From Arsukibacterium tuosuense (GTDB lineage: Bacteria > Pseudomonadota > Gammaproteobacteria > Steroidobacterales > GCA-2729495): a DNA stretch of 64,000 nucleotides. The notes under the pieces are model-generated. The model ran no database searches and had not been told where the DNA came from. It saw only the letters and a list, made by a program, of their open reading frames with translations. The stretch covers positions 1 through 64,000 of the forward strand of contig CAMBYH010000006.1 of the NCBI GenBank assembly GCA_945872065.1. Reading direction: 5' to 3'. This document shows positions 1 through 8,866 of the stretch, in pieces; position 1 is the stretch's first letter, and every line of letters begins with the position of its first letter. Position numbers and translations under genes: made by a program.

Positions 1-270
1 ACGAGCTCACGAACGGCCGCTTGCATTGCATCGTGAATAGGCAGGATGACTGGCTACCTGAAAATAAGTGGTCGCGCGCAGTCCTCAATCGTGTCTATTA
101 TAGAAAGGGCTAATCCCTGCAGGTTTTTTCGTAATGTCGAGTCCGCCGAGTAGCGGGTGGGCACCGAGCAAGCCATTGGCTGGCTAGCCAGTGCGCCCGG
201 TTCTGCTCTCGAGCGCAGTGAGTGTTTGAGTATCTTAAATTTCAAATTAACTTAATGGGAGAGGTTTGCC
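1..270. other. Window edge and leader without a clear gene
   Basis: No convincing coding sequence is visible. The stretch is less G+C-rich than the core part of the window and ends in a purine-rich ribosome-binding site (GGGAGAGG at about 257-264) serving the gene that starts at 271. A TATTAT-like box lies near 97-102, but no matching -35 box is clear, so no promoter is called. Confidence 0.5.
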
Positions 271-876
271 ATGAATCCGCAAGAAACAGCGGTGGTATTC
301 GTAGGCTATCAAAATGATTACTTTGCTAAAGATGGAATTCTACGCGGTGTTGTTGAAGAGCCGCATCGTGTTGATGAGGTGCTTAGCAATACGTTGGCCT
401 TCATCAAAGCGGTTGGCCCAACCACGATCACGTTGATAGCGACACCGATCGTATTAGCGCCTGACTACCGTGCAATGGCCGAACCGGTCGGCGTTTTGTA
501 TTCGATGAAGGAATATGGTGCTTTCAAAGAGGGCTCGGTCGGGGCGCAGATGATCCCGGAAATGAGCGTTTATGGCACAAGAATCCTATGTGTGACGGGT
601 AAAGTCGGCTTCAACGCTTTTTCTCAGACCATGCTCGAGGCACGACTGAAGGAGCGCGGCATCAAAAACGTTTTGGTCTGCGGTATGGTCACCTCGCTGT
701 GTATCGACTCTACCGGTCGGGCAGCCTATGAGAAGGGACTGAGTGTGACGATCATTCGCGATTGCACATCCGGTCGAAGTGCTACTGAGCATGATTTTTA
801 CTGTGAGAATATCTTTCCGCTGTATGGTCGCGCGGTGGATAGCAAAGTTCTTCTTGAAGAACTCGGCGTTCAGTAA
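271..876 (+). CDS. Isochorismatase-fold cysteine hydrolase-like protein, catalytic Asp missing
   Basis: A 201-residue protein of the isochorismatase/nicotinamidase fold. Enzymes of this family use an Asp-Lys-Cys triad. The N-terminal family motif, normally V-D-x-Q-N-D-F, reads FVGYQNDYF here, so the catalytic Asp is a Gly. The Lys (VTGKVGFNAF) and the nucleophile Cys (GMVTSLCIDST) remain. The start at 271 follows a good ribosome-binding site. The gene ends 30 bases before a hybrid histidine kinase that is followed by a REC-EAL protein, so the three probably form one operon. The family call is sound. Whether the protein still hydrolyses an amide or ester, or has become a ligand-binding or partner protein for the kinase, is open. 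Base composition is lower in G+C than the core genes, consistent with acquired DNA. Confidence 0.8.
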   Translation: MNPQETAVVFVGYQNDYFAKDGILRGVVEEPHRVDEVLSNTLAFIKAVGPTTITLIATPIVLAPDYRAMAEPVGVLYSMKEYGAFKEGSVGAQMIPEMSVYGTRILCVTGKVGFNAFSQTMLEARLKERGIKNVLVCGMVTSLCIDSTGRAAYEKGLSVTIIRDCTSGRSATEHDFYCENIFPLYGRAVDSKVLLEELGVQ

Positions 877-906
877 AACCGGGTACTTGCACCCAGACGC
901 ACGCTG

Positions 907-3342
907 ATGCCAACGCACAACACAGATGATCCCGAACTGCAGAGAGATCTGCATGTCGAGGCGACTCATCGCCTCAGTGGAGCGCTCTATGAGGCAGAAA
1001 ACCGCACCCGCCGGCGGCTCGAGATGCTGTCAGAGGCTGTGTTTGAGACGGACGAGCAACATCGCCTGGTCTACCTCAATGCCGCGTGGGATACGATCAT
1101 CGGAATATCTGGTGGGGCGTGCATCGGCCAGCACCTGGCTGACTATGTGGGCGAGCCGGGTATTAAGGCCCTCTACAAAACGCTGGAGGAGGCGCCAACC
1201 GGGCGTACCGTGCTTAGCCGCCGCAGGCCGGATGGTGTGCTCAGTTGGATCGCGCTCTCGGTCGCCCGAATCCCGCAAGGTGGCCTAGTAGGTGTCATCT
1301 TCGATAGCACTGCGCAAAAGCTCGCCCAAGACGAGTTGACCAAATTGTCTCTGGTCGCGAGTTCGACCAGTGATCAGGTACTAATCACCGATCGTCGCGG
1401 CGCGGTCGAATGGGTCAATCAGGCTTTCATCAATCAAACGGGTTACAGCTTAGGTGACATGCAAGGCCGTCTCCCGGTCTCGGTCTTGCAGGGGCCTTTA
1501 ACCAATCCAGAAACCGTTTGCCATATCGAGGCGCAGACTGAAAAAAGGGAGCCTGTCCGTGCGGAGTTGATTCATTACACTAAGACAGGGGCGCCCCATT
1601 GGGTAACGATTGAAGTCACGCCGATATTAGATTCCGCAGGGGAGGTCGAGCGCTTCATAGTTATTCAAAGTGACTGTAGTGCATTTAAGAACAGCGAGGC
1701 CGAGCTTCACCAACAAAAGCAGGAACTTGAGGTACGCGTTCTGGCGCGAACGGCTGAATTGGCTCGCTCGAAACAGGACGCGGAAGCCGCCAATGTTGCA
1801 AAGGGCACCTTCATCGCCAATATGAGCCATGATCTTCGAACGCCACTGAATGCCATCATTGGCCTGTCGCGCCTGTGCCTTAAGACCGGCTTGACCGGCA
1901 AGCAGTTCGACTACGTATCGAAGACCGCGATCGCTGCTGAAAGTCTTCTGCACCTTGTTAGCAACATTCTCGACTTCTCGAAGATAGAAGCGGACGCATT
2001 GACGCTGGAAGTAAAACCATTTTCTCCGCGTGAGGTGCTGGGGCGCATGGAGGCTATTTTTAAGGATACGGCTCTTGAGAAAGGCATTGGGTTCTCAGTC
2101 TATGTATCGACAGAGATCCCTGACGACTTAGAGGGCGATGCCCTACGATTTGAGCAGGTGCTGCTGAATCTAATCAGCAACGCCATCAAGTTCACACGAA
2201 AAGGCAGCGTGTCTGTCACGATGGAACTGGCCACCAAAGACAAGCTCAACTATTTCGTAGAGACCGCCATTTCCGATACGGGAATCGGCTTTTCAGCGGG
2301 AGAAGTCGAGCGTCTATTTCAAGCTTTTAGCCAGGCTGACAACTCCACGACGCGTAGATACGGTGGTTCCGGGCTTGGTCTCTCCATCAGTCGCCGTCTC
2401 GTGCAGAAAATGGGTGGTGAGATAGTAGTCGATAGCAAGCCCGGTGTCGGCAGCCGCTTTGCCTTTACTGTACCTTTCGCCGTGGTGGATATTGAGCGCC
2501 TCGAGCAGCAGATCAGCGGCCGTTACCAGCGATTACACAGTCTTGCTCGCCTGCCTACCCTCATGGCAGGTCGGCACATCTTGGTCGTCGAGGACAATCT
2601 GTTCAATCAGCAGGTCATGGCAGAGTTAATGGAATCAGTGGGTGCTCGGGTGACTGTGGCCAACAGTGGCAGGCCCGCCTTGGAGCGATTAGCAGATTCC
2701 GGTCCCTTCGACGGTGTTCTTATGGATATCCAGATGCCGGATATGGACGGGTACGAATTGGCTCGCCGGATTCGGAGTCAGCTGGCACACAAGAATTTGC
2801 TGTTGATTGCGACCACGGCCAATGCCACTACTGAAGCCCGCGATCGTTCCTTGGCAGTCGGTATTGACGATTTTCAGTCAAAACCAATCAATCCAGAAAA
2901 CTTCTTTTTAACGCTCGCCCGCTGGCTGCCACCCCTGGCGGACGCTGAGATGCCTCATTTTGTTCAGACACAGGCTGACGATCGCCCGACGCACAGAGAT
3001 CCACTGCGCTTAGATCTGTCTCAACTATTTGATGCCGTTGCAAACGATCAGAATCGCGCCAAGGGGCTAATCACAAAGTTCGTAAGTGTTGCAACAGATA
3101 TGCATGGTGATCTTGCTCACGCAATGAAAGCAGGTGATTACCCCGCTATGGGGCGCTTGGCGCATAAACTAAAGTCTTCGGCCGCACTTCTGGGAGCAAA
3201 CGACCTGGCTGCGCACTGTCAAGAGCTTGTGGCGGCTTCGGAGGCAGCCAATGGCGCAGTTAGTCAGGCCTCCTGTCAGAAGCTCATCGCGTCCCTCGCT
3301 GTCGTACGCGAGTATCTGTGCCGACGATTCGCCCTTCTATAA
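907..3342 (+). CDS. Hybrid sensor histidine kinase (PAS-PAS-HisKA-HATPase-REC-Hpt)
   Basis: An 811-residue soluble multi-domain kinase. Two PAS-like domains (about 40-145 and 145-265) are followed by a coiled-coil linker (about 265-300). The HisKA box [10 protein letters not shown] has the phosphorylated His at 308. The ATPase domain shows N box NLISNAIKF (about 420), G1 DTGIGF (about 457) and G2 GSGLGLS (about 486). A receiver domain follows with phospho-acceptor Asp 607 ([10 protein letters not shown]), then a C-terminal Hpt domain with His 753 (AHKLKSSA). No membrane segment is seen, so the input is probably cytoplasmic. The internal REC and Hpt allow a His-Asp-His relay that can pass phosphate to the receiver protein encoded 24 bases downstream. 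The start at 907 lacks a clear ribosome-binding site, and no nearby in-frame alternative is better. Confidence 0.93.
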   Translation: MPTHNTDDPELQRDLHVEATHRLSGALYEAENRTRRRLEMLSEAVFETDEQHRLVYLNAAWDTIIGISGGACIGQHLADYVGEPGIKALYKTLEEAPTGRTVLSRRRPDGVLSWIALSVARIPQGGLVGVIFDSTAQKLAQDELTKLSLVASSTSDQVLITDRRGAVEWVNQAFINQTGYSLGDMQGRLPVSVLQGPLTNPETVCHIEAQTEKREPVRAELIHYTKTGAPHWVTIEVTPILDSAGEVERFIVIQSDCSAFKNSEAELHQQKQELEVRVLARTAELARSKQDAEAANVAKGTFIANMSHDLRTPLNAIIGLSRLCLKTGLTGKQFDYVSKTAIAAESLLHLVSNILDFSKIEADALTLEVKPFSPREVLGRMEAIFKDTALEKGIGFSVYVSTEIPDDLEGDALRFEQVLLNLISNAIKFTRKGSVSVTMELATKDKLNYFVETAISDTGIGFSAGEVERLFQAFSQADNSTTRRYGGSGLGLSISRRLVQKMGGEIVVDSKPGVGSRFAFTVPFAVVDIERLEQQISGRYQRLHSLARLPTLMAGRHILVVEDNLFNQQVMAELMESVGARVTVANSGRPALERLADSGPFDGVLMDIQMPDMDGYELARRIRSQLAHKNLLLIATTANATTEARDRSLAVGIDDFQSKPINPENFFLTLARWLPPLADAEMPHFVQTQADDRPTHRDPLRLDLSQLFDAVANDQNRAKGLITKFVSVATDMHGDLAHAMKAGDYPAMGRLAHKLKSSAALLGANDLAAHCQELVAASEAANGAVSQASCQKLIASLAVVREYLCRRFALL

Positions 3343-3366
3343 TTAAGTCATCGCTACAAACCCATC

Positions 3367-4647
3367 ATGCGTACCCAGACACCGCATACCATGCTTCCCG
3401 AGACGCTCTCTGACTTAGAGGTGTTGCTGCTTGATGACGATGACTTCCTGCTAGAGGTCACGGCGGAACAACTCAAACAGTTGGGTCTGGCGCATGTAAC
3501 TCGCGTGAATAATGGTCGCGCTGCCTTGCAATGTCTGCGAGACAGGCGAGCGCAGGCACGCCAGATCGACGTCATGATCTGTGATGTCGCTATGCCGGAG
3601 ATGGATGGGGTGGAGTACATCAGGCACCTTGTCAGTGAAAAATATGGTGGCAGCATCATTGTGTTAACTGGCGCCGACGATCGGATGCGAACCGCGATCC
3701 GTACACTATTGGTCGCTCATGGTCTGACACCTCTGGCTATTCTTAAAAAGCCAACGACCACTGAAGCTTTGCGTGCAGCGCTCATAAGTTTAGCAACGGA
3801 CCAGGAACAGCTGCGCCGTAGGCGCTCTGACGGACAGGCGCCTCACACAATATCGGTAGATGATCTCAAGACTGGGTTAGTTAATGGGTGTCTGGCGTTG
3901 CACTATCAGCCAAAGGTGTCGCGCCACCCACAAGCGCGGACGTCGGCTGAAGTGCTGCTTCGCTGGCGAGATCCGACATATGGATTGATGCCACCTGGGG
4001 CAGTCATTTTGGTGGCAGAGGCTTCCGGCATGATGGATCTATTGACCCGCTCTGTGTTCCGAAGCGCCTCCCAGCAACTGGGCGAGTGGACTCGCGCAGG
4101 TCATGATCTGTCCTTGTCGGTCAATCTGTCGATGGACAATCTCACGCAATTGGATCTACCTGAGGTGCTCACCGAGATCGCTGTGGCGGCCGGCACCCAT
4201 CCAACACAATTCACGTTGGAGATCACTGAAAGTCGCTTCATGCAGAATGCGGTGGCGTGCTTGGATGTGGTCACGCGCTTGCGTCTTAAGGGCTTCGGAC
4301 TATCGGTTGATGACTTTGGCACTGGCTATGCAACCCTTGAGCTGCTGCAGCAGCTACCTTTTACCGAGCTGAAAGTGGATCGAATATTCGTACAAAACGC
4401 GCACGATGACCCGATCGCGCGCGCCATTTTACAGTCTAGCGTTCAGTTAGCGCACAGCTTGGGAATGCACGTGGTCGCTGAAGGTGCTGAGACGGCTAAG
4501 GACCTGCAATGTGTGGTGGAGGCAGGCTGTGACACGATTCAAGGCTATGTGATCGCGCGTCCGATGGACGCAGTTGCCTTCATTGAGTGGACAAAAACCT
4601 GGGATCCTGCACAGTACGATTTGCAGCAGATCCTCGAAATCAATTAG
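3367..4647 (+). CDS. Response regulator with EAL c-di-GMP phosphodiesterase domain
   Basis: A 426-residue protein with an N-terminal receiver (LLLDDDDF acid pocket, phospho-acceptor Asp 73 in CDVAMPEMDG, conserved Thr/Lys) and a C-terminal EAL domain from about residue 160. The signature reads AEVLLRW, an A-to-V variant that keeps the metal-binding Glu 195. The other catalytic elements are present: SVNLS, TLEITES, VDDFGTGY, LKVDR and VAEGAE. The protein should therefore degrade cyclic di-GMP to pGpG, controlled by phosphorylation of the receiver. The gene sits 24 bases after the hybrid kinase with Hpt output, its likely phosphodonor. Layout and kinase pairing point to a phosphorelay that lowers c-di-GMP. 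The signal sensed is unknown. Confidence 0.92.
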   Translation: MRTQTPHTMLPETLSDLEVLLLDDDDFLLEVTAEQLKQLGLAHVTRVNNGRAALQCLRDRRAQARQIDVMICDVAMPEMDGVEYIRHLVSEKYGGSIIVLTGADDRMRTAIRTLLVAHGLTPLAILKKPTTTEALRAALISLATDQEQLRRRRSDGQAPHTISVDDLKTGLVNGCLALHYQPKVSRHPQARTSAEVLLRWRDPTYGLMPPGAVILVAEASGMMDLLTRSVFRSASQQLGEWTRAGHDLSLSVNLSMDNLTQLDLPEVLTEIAVAAGTHPTQFTLEITESRFMQNAVACLDVVTRLRLKGFGLSVDDFGTGYATLELLQQLPFTELKVDRIFVQNAHDDPIARAILQSSVQLAHSLGMHVVAEGAETAKDLQCVVEAGCDTIQGYVIARPMDAVAFIEWTKTWDPAQYDLQQILEIN

Positions 4648-5137
4648 TCAGACACGGCACGGTGAAGCGTTCGTGCCGCACCCAAGATGCTATCCCGGGT
4701 TAAAGGTGGGTCATCGCCCCTTTTTTTTCTCTCGGCAGAAGTCGAGCTAGGCGGCCATCGCCAGTCTTTGTATCGGGGTGAGGCCGCCGATAGGCATATT
4801 CGGACGCTCGTTGTTGTAAGTCCAGAGCCAGCGGGTCACGGCTTCAGCCTGCTTCAGAACGCCAATGCTTTAGCTGTTGGTAAATCGCGATCTCTTCACG
4901 GGAACCTCCTCGACTCATAATGGAACCTCCTATCCATCGCCGTGTTAGACTGCGTCATCGATCTAGAACGCCGCGTTTTCAGTGTCCTATTCCCCAGGCT
5001 TACAGAACGCTATGGCGAAATAATCCGCATCGCGACTGCTGGCAGTCCTCCACCGGGCAGTAGCCTGATTTCAGCTGGGTAAACTAGTAATCGCTGCGAA
5101 ACCTGGCTGATCAGCAGCAACCAAACGAAGAACAATT
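4648..5137. other. Intergenic stretch with IS3 remnant
   Basis: A 490-base stretch between the REC-EAL gene and the Rieske gene. A short hairpin (CGGCACG...CGTGCCG, about 4656-4678) lies just after the upstream stop but lacks an adjacent T run. The centre holds a deleted IS3-family transposase listed separately. From about 4925 to 5137 nothing else is recognisable. Confidence 0.5.
4747..4899 (-). pseudogene. IS3-family transposase remnant: OrfA start joined to OrfB end
   Basis: Read on the minus strand from a GTG at 4899 preceded by GAGGAGG, the frame gives KRSRFTNS, a TAA stop, then SIGVLKQAEA followed directly by VTRWLWTYNNERPN and GGLTPIQRLAMAA with a stop at 4747. The first part matches the N-terminus of IS3-family OrfA (typical KRSRFT...VLKQAEAG). 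The second part matches the extreme C-terminus of OrfB, the DDE integrase (typical RWLWTYNxERPN). Everything between, including the catalytic DDE residues, is gone. The element is dead, both by deletion and by the in-frame TAA. Terminal inverted repeats could not be identified with confidence. Confidence 0.8.
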
Positions 5138-6238
5138 ATGTATATCAATTTCTGGTACCCCGTCTGTACGACTGAAGAATTGTCCCGGGATGCCCCGTGG
5201 CAAGTCCGGCTCATGGGCCTGCGCTTCGTTGCATTTCGTGACTCTCGCGGCAGGCCCCATGTATTGAGCGACATCTGTATCCATCGCGGCGGCTCGCTCG
5301 GTAAGGGCGCTATCACCGGGGATAGCGTGGCGTGCCCCTATCACGGCTGGCAATTTGGCGGCGATGGCAAGTGCCACAAGATTCCTTCGGCCGGGGACAG
5401 CAAGCCACCGGCACGCGCCAAGGTGGATGCTTATCCCACACAGGAAAAGTACGGAATCGTATTTGCGTTTCTCGGCGACCTGCCTGAGAACGAACGCCCC
5501 CCGCTTTATGAAATTCCTGAGTACGATGCGGAGGGCTGGCGGCCAAGCAAAACGATCATTCTCAATGTGAATTGCTATTACGAACGTTCCATGGAAAACG
5601 GCCTGGACCCCACCCACAATGAATTCGTGCATCCGGCACAGGGGTTTCCGCCGATGCACAAGGAAACGTTCAAGACCTGGGACGAGGCCTGGGGTACGCG
5701 CTTCGAAGCCTATTTCGGTGATCCGGTGCTCGATCGCACTACGTTTGCGAAGGAGCGAAATGTAACCGGTGAGCTGCGTGCTGGATCATGGTTCCATGGA
5801 CCCAACGTCCTCGTCACCTCCATTTTCGTGAATGCGAAAAGCAACCTTGTGCAATATCTCTTCGAGGCGCCCATTGATGAAGGTCACACGAAGATCTATT
5901 TCATCAACCTGCGCAACTTCGTACTCGACCCGGCAATGGACCAAAAGGTGATGGACGTCAACTTGCGCATCACCTCTGAGGACATCGGCATTCTGGAAAA
6001 CCTGTATCCGGTCAGGACGCCGGACAGCCCCACCCTGGAGCTCATGACCAGCTCCGATGCAATCGTATTGAAGTACCGCACCTGGCTGGAATCCTGGAAG
6101 CAGAGAGGCTGGCGCATCGACTGGCGCAAGCTCAAGCAGGAGCAGGGTGATGTGGCGTATGTCATTCCGAGCCCCGCGAGGCGCGAATCAGGCAACTGGG
6201 TGCTGCCGGTTGTCCCACTGATGCCCGCCGGGTCCTGA
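5138..6238 (+). CDS. Rieske [2Fe-2S] non-heme iron oxygenase, alpha-subunit type
   Basis: A 366-residue ring-hydroxylating-type oxygenase component. The Rieske cluster ligands are Cys47-x-His49 (CIHRGG) and Cys66-x2-His69 (CPYHGW). The mononuclear iron site follows the usual pattern, with Asp157, His160 and His165 in the segment NGLDPTHNEFVH. Length and single-polypeptide layout resemble the PobA/VanA-type group of oxygenases acting on aromatic or sterol-like substrates. The substrate cannot be told. No ferredoxin or reductase gene is beside it, so electrons must come from elsewhere. A small protein with dimeric alpha/beta-barrel character follows 38 bases downstream and is probably co-transcribed. 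The start has only a weak ribosome-binding site. Confidence 0.9.
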   Translation: MYINFWYPVCTTEELSRDAPWQVRLMGLRFVAFRDSRGRPHVLSDICIHRGGSLGKGAITGDSVACPYHGWQFGGDGKCHKIPSAGDSKPPARAKVDAYPTQEKYGIVFAFLGDLPENERPPLYEIPEYDAEGWRPSKTIILNVNCYYERSMENGLDPTHNEFVHPAQGFPPMHKETFKTWDEAWGTRFEAYFGDPVLDRTTFAKERNVTGELRAGSWFHGPNVLVTSIFVNAKSNLVQYLFEAPIDEGHTKIYFINLRNFVLDPAMDQKVMDVNLRITSEDIGILENLYPVRTPDSPTLELMTSSDAIVLKYRTWLESWKQRGWRIDWRKLKQEQGDVAYVIPSPARRESGNWVLPVVPLMPAGS

Positions 6239-6276
6239 CCTCGGCAGCCAGAGAACCAGACAAAAGGACCAAAAGT

Positions 6277-6645
6277 ATGGAAACCGTCGTTGTGAGGATT
6301 GCTGCCAAGGCCGGCATGGAAGACAAGGTCGAGGCCTTTTACCTGAGTCAGCGCGCAGAGTACGAAGTGGCTTCAGGATTCATTGATCGAAAGATCCTGA
6401 AAGCACGGACTGGCGCCATGTTCAACGCCCTCAAGTCACGCATGACGCCGGAGCAGATTGCCCGGCATCCCGCGCCGAAAGGCGATGCGGAACCGGGCAC
6501 TGACTTCATTCTGATTGAGCACTGGGTCAGCATTGATGCACGCATGGATTTCACCATGAGCCGGAACAAGGCGCGCGACAAGGAGCTGTTCCCTTATCTG
6601 CTGCCTCAGCATGCCTCCGAGTTCTTCGAGGAGATCAGCACCTAG
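6277..6645 (+). CDS. Small protein, possible dimeric alpha/beta-barrel (ABM-like)
   Basis: A 122-residue protein with no signal peptide or membrane segment. The opening ETVVVRIAAKAGMEDKVEAFY looks like the first strand and helix of antibiotic-biosynthesis-monooxygenase-like (ferredoxin-fold dimer) proteins, and the central IEHWVSIDARMDF resembles their E-x-W strand. The gene follows the Rieske oxygenase by 38 bases with a purine-rich site (AAAAGGACC) before the ATG. It may act on the product of that oxygenase or simply be co-inherited. The fold call is an inference from pattern only; no catalytic residue can be assigned. Confidence 0.55.
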   Translation: METVVVRIAAKAGMEDKVEAFYLSQRAEYEVASGFIDRKILKARTGAMFNALKSRMTPEQIARHPAPKGDAEPGTDFILIEHWVSIDARMDFTMSRNKARDKELFPYLLPQHASEFFEEIST

Positions 6646-7625
6646 GGCTGCGCTTCCTCAGCCCTTTGCCCAGACGCTGTACCGTCACGAGGTGCTGCCC
6701 AGCGAAAAACGACCGGCAAGTCGCGCCACAGGAATTGCTGAGTGGCCGGAGAGGCCAACTGGTAGTGGCCGGCATTTTCTGCTTGGTGATACCCCATCGA
6801 CCTGATCGCGTGAGGCGGGGCAGTAACCTTGGCGGGTCGCCTCTGTACGGCTTCTTGTTGAGAATATCGGGGATGTGCCGGCGTCCCTTGCCGTGGCCAA
6901 TCGGGGATTGGACTGCGAGGCTGGGGTGTTTTCGTGCAAGCAGTTGAGTCCCGTGCGATAGAGTCGCGTTGCAAAGCATGGTTTGAGGTCGCCTACTTGT
7001 CTGGCGACGGATGGAGGGATATCCAGCGCGTCGTTGTGGAGCTTGCGAACGGAACTGAGTACATATGTTCTCCAATCCCGTAAACTGGCTTGGCATTACG
7101 CAGCACCGGTCCGTTCCATCGGCCCCTGAATCTCCTTCTGTCCACCACTTTCTCGGACTGCACACGTCTGCCCCGTATCGCCTGCCACCTGGAGCGCCGC
7201 GGCCTGCTTGCGCGCGACCTGGAATGAGGCCGTCGCTGCCGATGGTCGCCACGATGAGCATCGCGCTCAGCAGATAAAAGTTGGGGCGAAACACGCCGTA
7301 CGGCGACTGGCGCGCGACGTTGAACCCGAGGGTTGTGAGCACCAGCGCAAACGACGATGTGGTGAGGTCGAGGTGCCCGGGTTGCATCGCGAGATTCGCC
7401 GTCTTGTTCGCGAGCCCCACGAGCTGGTTGACGACGCCATCACCGGTGAAGAACACGCCGTACTTGGCACCCCAATAGGCGGCACAGGCGCGAAGTGCTC
7501 GCACGCGCGGCGATGCTGAGTTAATGGCGGCGATGGTGGTCGTGGCCACCATCGCCGCACCCGTTGCTTTACTCGGTTGGCTGTTGGTCCTGCGCTGAGC
7601 GTCAGCGCCCACGCGTAATCGATTG
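6646..7625. other. Non-coding or degenerate stretch behind the membrane-protein gene
   Basis: About 980 bases without a convincing intact gene. On the minus strand one long open frame covers most of it. Only its first third (about 7552-7190), co-oriented with the membrane protein at 7626-8342, looks protein-like, with hydrophobic stretches such as FALVLTTLGF and FYLLSAMLIVATIG. The rest is rich in Arg, Pro and Ser, as expected for unselected high-G+C sequence. It may be the decayed rest of a second membrane-protein gene. Confidence 0.4.
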
Positions 7626-8342
7626 TTATGTGGTTGTTACCGCTGTTTTGCGCGTGCAAGTAAAGTGCAGCGCCAAGTGCGTCGGCAAGAAGATCAGTAA
7701 CGGCATGCCGACGAGCATGGCGCTAAGCCACGCGAGCGGCGACATCCAAGTCTGGGCCGCGGTGTCGCTCATGCCGTGCACGTAGTTGATGTTCACCGGC
7801 GTTGCGATGCTCGCGGCATCAGCACGCGGGCCAGGCATCAGCGTGTAGCAGACCAGCAACAACACCCAGGCGAGCACAGTCCAGCGCAGGAAGGCGCGAC
7901 GATCATAACCCAGGCGCCACACCAAGAAGACCAACAGGAATGGCAACCAACCGTGGAAGAGCGACAGGCCGCGCAGGAACAACGATTTATCATGATTGAA
8001 CATATAAGCGGTCATGCCCGTCAGGTGTCCGCCGCTGAGTTCGACCACGAAGTCCGCGACCCACAACACCTGCGGTGCCAAGATGCCCACCGCCGCCATC
8101 GAAACCAGCAACGCGGATTCACGCCAGATGCCGATCAGCGTCACGAACAAAGCAATGTCGCAGAAGTAGAGAAAGTTGGTCGGTCCGTAGTTGTACCAGT
8201 ACACCGGCACCAGCACCGCGAGGAAAGCGGTGTAGGTTACTTTCAGCCACAGCGGCACGCGCGGCGTTGGCGTGAGCGACGTCGGCGCGAGGGAAGTGAT
8301 CGCAGGTCCGGAAGGATCCTGACTGGTGGAGAGAGTCGGCAT
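7626..8342 (-). CDS. Multi-pass membrane protein of unknown function
   Basis: A 238-residue protein with a Pro/Ser/Thr-rich N-terminus of about 27 residues followed by roughly six or seven hydrophobic helices. Segments such as YFCDIALFVTLIG, VGILAPQVLW, LTGMTAYMF, LRGLSLFHGWLPFLL and IFLPTHLALHF recur, as I recall, in an uncharacterised family of bacterial membrane proteins, but no reaction is known. The start at 8342 is supported by CGGAGG a few bases upstream. A perfect 10-base palindrome lies about 27 bases before the start codon. The gene stands alone between the degenerate stretch and an IS91-like remnant, in the accessory part of the window. Confidence 0.75.
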   Translation of the reverse strand: MPTLSTSQDPSGPAITSLAPTSLTPTPRVPLWLKVTYTAFLAVLVPVYWYNYGPTNFLYFCDIALFVTLIGIWRESALLVSMAAVGILAPQVLWVADFVVELSGGHLTGMTAYMFNHDKSLFLRGLSLFHGWLPFLLVFLVWRLGYDRRAFLRWTVLAWVLLLVCYTLMPGPRADAASIATPVNINYVHGMSDTAAQTWMSPLAWLSAMLVGMPLLIFLPTHLALHFTCTRKTAVTTT

Positions 8343-8368
8343 GTGGCCTCCGGTGTAGGTTTACTTGG

Positions 8369-8378
8369 GTTAGCTAAC
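8369..8378. promoter_or_regulatory. Palindrome GTTAGCTAAC, possible operator
   Basis: A perfect 10-base inverted repeat upstream of the minus-strand membrane-protein gene. Its position, about 27 bases before the start codon, fits an operator for a small dimeric repressor. No regulator gene is adjacent, so this is only a candidate. Confidence 0.3.
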
Positions 8379-8461
8379 GATAACTGACATTTCTCGCCGT
8401 CAACCCCGACTTGACGAAGCCCGGGGGCGTGCTCCCCAAAGCGCAGACCAGGTCTTCCTCG

Positions 8462-8531
8462 TCGACTTCCTCAGTTAGCCTAAGTTGCTTACTGCCAGCA
8501 TGATATGACCGTAAGCTCGATCACGCCAAGG
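8462..8531 (+). repeat. Left copy of a ~70-base direct repeat flanking the ABC cassette
   Basis: The stretch from TCGACTTCCTCAGTTAGCCT to GATCACGCCA is repeated with a few changes at 11944-12013 in the same orientation. Both copies lead into IS91-like transposase remnants. The two copies are about 3.48 kb apart and bracket the four-gene amino-acid transporter. Confidence 0.85.
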
Positions 8532-8533
8532 CC

Positions 8534-8845
8534 ATGGACACCCGCACGCCAACCGAACGCCACCGGGCGACACGCTGGGGGCAGCGCCTCAAGCGGGTCT
8601 TCAAGCTCGACCTTGAGAGTTGCGAAGGCTGCGGCGGTCAGGTGCGGGTCGCCTTCGAAGTGGATGACCTCGCCCGCGCCCGTGGCCGTCTGTTGGCTGC
8701 CGGCCCTGCCGCAGGCCCGATCGAAACCTGGGACATGGGTGAGTTTGGGGAACGCCGGGTGGTGATTTGTTACGACCCCGACGGCATCGCCTTAGAGCTG
8801 ATAGAACAACCAAGCGTGCTGGGGCCACGGCCGCCGTTCGCGTAA
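8534..8845 (+). pseudogene. Chimeric ORF: IS91-like transposase C-terminus fused to a VOC/glyoxalase fragment
   Basis: A 103-residue open frame made of two unrelated parts. Residues 1 to about 39 (TPTERHRAT, WGQRLKRVFKLDLESC, CEGCGG) match the C-terminal region of IS91/ISCR-type transposases, where WAQRLKRVF and a CxxCGG motif are typical. From about residue 41 (FEVDDLARARGRLLAAG ... DPDGIALELIEQP) it looks like the C-terminal half of a vicinal-oxygen-chelate domain. Neither half is complete, so it is unlikely to be functional. The junction records an insertion or recombination event at the edge of the ABC cassette. Confidence 0.75.
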
Positions 8846-8866
8846 ACCGTGGCTTGAACGCGCCGG

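Noticed and set aside
4656-4678. Terminator after the REC-EAL gene
   Set aside because: The hairpin CGGCACG...CGTGCCG has no adjacent T run; the T tract near 4718-4727 is too far away.
6635-7612. 325-residue open frame on the minus strand
   Set aside because: Only the first third looks like protein; the rest is Arg/Pro/Ser-rich and overlaps nothing recognisable. Treated as degenerate sequence.
7776-8387. 203-residue open frame antisense to the membrane-protein gene
   Set aside because: Gln/His/Arg-rich composition typical of an antisense frame; the minus-strand frame has clear TM helices and a ribosome-binding site.
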